The notes beneath the pieces are model-generated. The model made no database searches. It was not told where the DNA came from and was given only the letters and a program-made list of their open reading frames with translations. A program made the position numbers and the translations under genes. A stretch of DNA of 64,000 nucleotides from Labrenzia sp. THAF82 (lineage in GTDB: Bacteria; Pseudomonadota; Alphaproteobacteria; Rhizobiales; Stappiaceae), in the NCBI RefSeq assembly GCF_009363435.1, contig NZ_CP045354.1, positions 2,012,501 to 2,076,500 of the forward strand. Reading direction: 5' to 3'. Position 1 is the first letter of the stretch; every line of letters begins with the position of its first letter. Positions 63,643 through 64,000 of this stretch are shown here, in pieces.

Positions 63643-64000
63643 ATGTTCCATCTGACCAGGAAAGCTGCCTGCGACGTGCCGGGATTATTTCCGGCTCAAT
63701 CGGCACTGCGGCAAATGGCCTTGCTAGTCTTGCTGTTGTTTCCTGCCTCAACCGCCAAGGCCTGTTCGCTAGCCCTGGTCCTGGCAGTAGATGTTTCGGC
63801 AAGCATCACCGAGGAAGAATACGAGCTGCAGCAATCCGGAATCGCCGCTGCTCTCAAGCATCCAGATGTGATAAAGGCCATCGAGACAGTCGATGGAATT
63901 TGGTTGCACGGTTTTGAATGGAGCGGGCGCTACCAGCAGAACACGCTGCTTGACTGGAGATTTCTTTACGACGAAGCAAGTGTTTCTGCAGCGGGAGATG
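63643..64000 (+). CDS. DUF1194 von Willebrand-type protein, cut by window edge
   Basis: The plus frame from ATG 63643 is open to the window end (119 codons). A hydrophobic signal (MALLVLLLFPASTAKA, residues 25-40) is followed by ACSLALVLAVDVSASITEEEY, whose D-V-S-A-S is a MIDAS motif, and LQQSGIAAALKHPDVIKAI. This is the start of DUF1194, a family of secreted von Willebrand A proteins. The true start may be later, as the leader is long and no ribosome binding site is clear. Confidence 0.8.
   Translation, partial: MFHLTRKAACDVPGLFPAQSALRQMALLVLLLFPASTAKACSLALVLAVDVSASITEEEYELQQSGIAAALKHPDVIKAIETVDGIWLHGFEWSGRYQQNTLLDWRFLYDEASVSAAGD

Noticed and set aside
1-64000. Search for tRNA, rRNA, CRISPR, insertion sequences, prophage or toxin-antitoxin genes
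   Set aside because: None seen. No repeated spacers, no transposase or integrase motifs and no tRNA-like cloverleaf were recognised by reading; short RNAs could still be missed.

Overview
The window is ordinary-looking chromosomal DNA of an alphaproteobacterium. Its gene set (petABC with mtnP and apt nearby, aerobic hemF beside trmL, lgt-midA-pgeF, DUF1285 / CoA-pyrophosphatase Nudix / DUF6111 / CCA-adding-type enzyme, bluB, many TTG/GTG starts, moderately high GC) suggests a marine Hyphomicrobiales member such as Roseibium/Labrenzia (Stappiaceae). That placement is an inference from gene content; no marker RNA is present. I see no rRNA, tRNA, insertion sequence, prophage or CRISPR array. Genes run off both ends: a metallophosphoesterase on the left and a DUF1194 von Willebrand protein on the right.

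Layout. 0-3.4 kb: metallophosphoesterase, a 39-residue orphan with its own terminator, a Nudix hydrolase, a glutathionyl-hydroquinone reductase and a GNAT acetyltransferase. 3.3-10.2 kb: a four-gene minus-strand operon (MoxR ATPase, DUF58, BatA/DUF4159 membrane protein, VWA-like membrane protein), a chaperone/von Willebrand cell-envelope module. 10.5-13.3 kb: DUF1285, Nudix, DUF6111 and CCA-family nucleotidyltransferase in one plus-strand run. 13.4-24.8 kb: an HD-GYP protein, hemF and trmL, then two paralogous ABC exporters flanking a DUF2177 protein, a chemotaxis receptor and a PAS-GGDEF-EAL protein whose EAL half looks catalytically dead. 25-31 kb: the cytochrome bc1 operon petABC, a secreted GlcG/HbpS-type protein, the methylthioadenosine-to-AMP pair mtnP-apt, bluB and a GNAT protein.

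31-39.9 kb: overlapping twin MaoC hydratases, a secreted hypothetical, an NAD-dependent epimerase divergent from an AraC/GyrI regulator, an SLC13 transporter, and a PepSY protein divergent from an OmpR-type two-component pair, followed by a 55-residue orphan. 40-45.6 kb: FAH-family hydrolase, pyroglutamyl peptidase, ychF, an RNase T2 with an extra N-terminal region, pth and rplY. 45.9-48.4 kb: TfoX-N protein, then a MarR-MOSC pair divergent from a secreted histidine-rich protein, with a strikingly symmetric promoter/operator between them.

48.4-54.4 kb: a BMP-type nucleoside ABC importer in one operon with a cytosine deaminase-like amidohydrolase, with a hairpin just after the binding-protein gene. 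54.6-64 kb: prs, a lipoprotein, a creatinase-type M24 hydrolase, pgeF-midA-lgt, ubiK, YbjN-proC, a TetR regulator, csaA and the partial DUF1194 gene.

Most of the window is conserved housekeeping sequence. I found no convincing new multi-gene defence or mobile system. The best leads are the MarR/MOSC/secreted-protein locus with its mirrored promoter, the degenerate EAL protein, the extended RNase T2, the MoxR-VWA operon and several very small genes.
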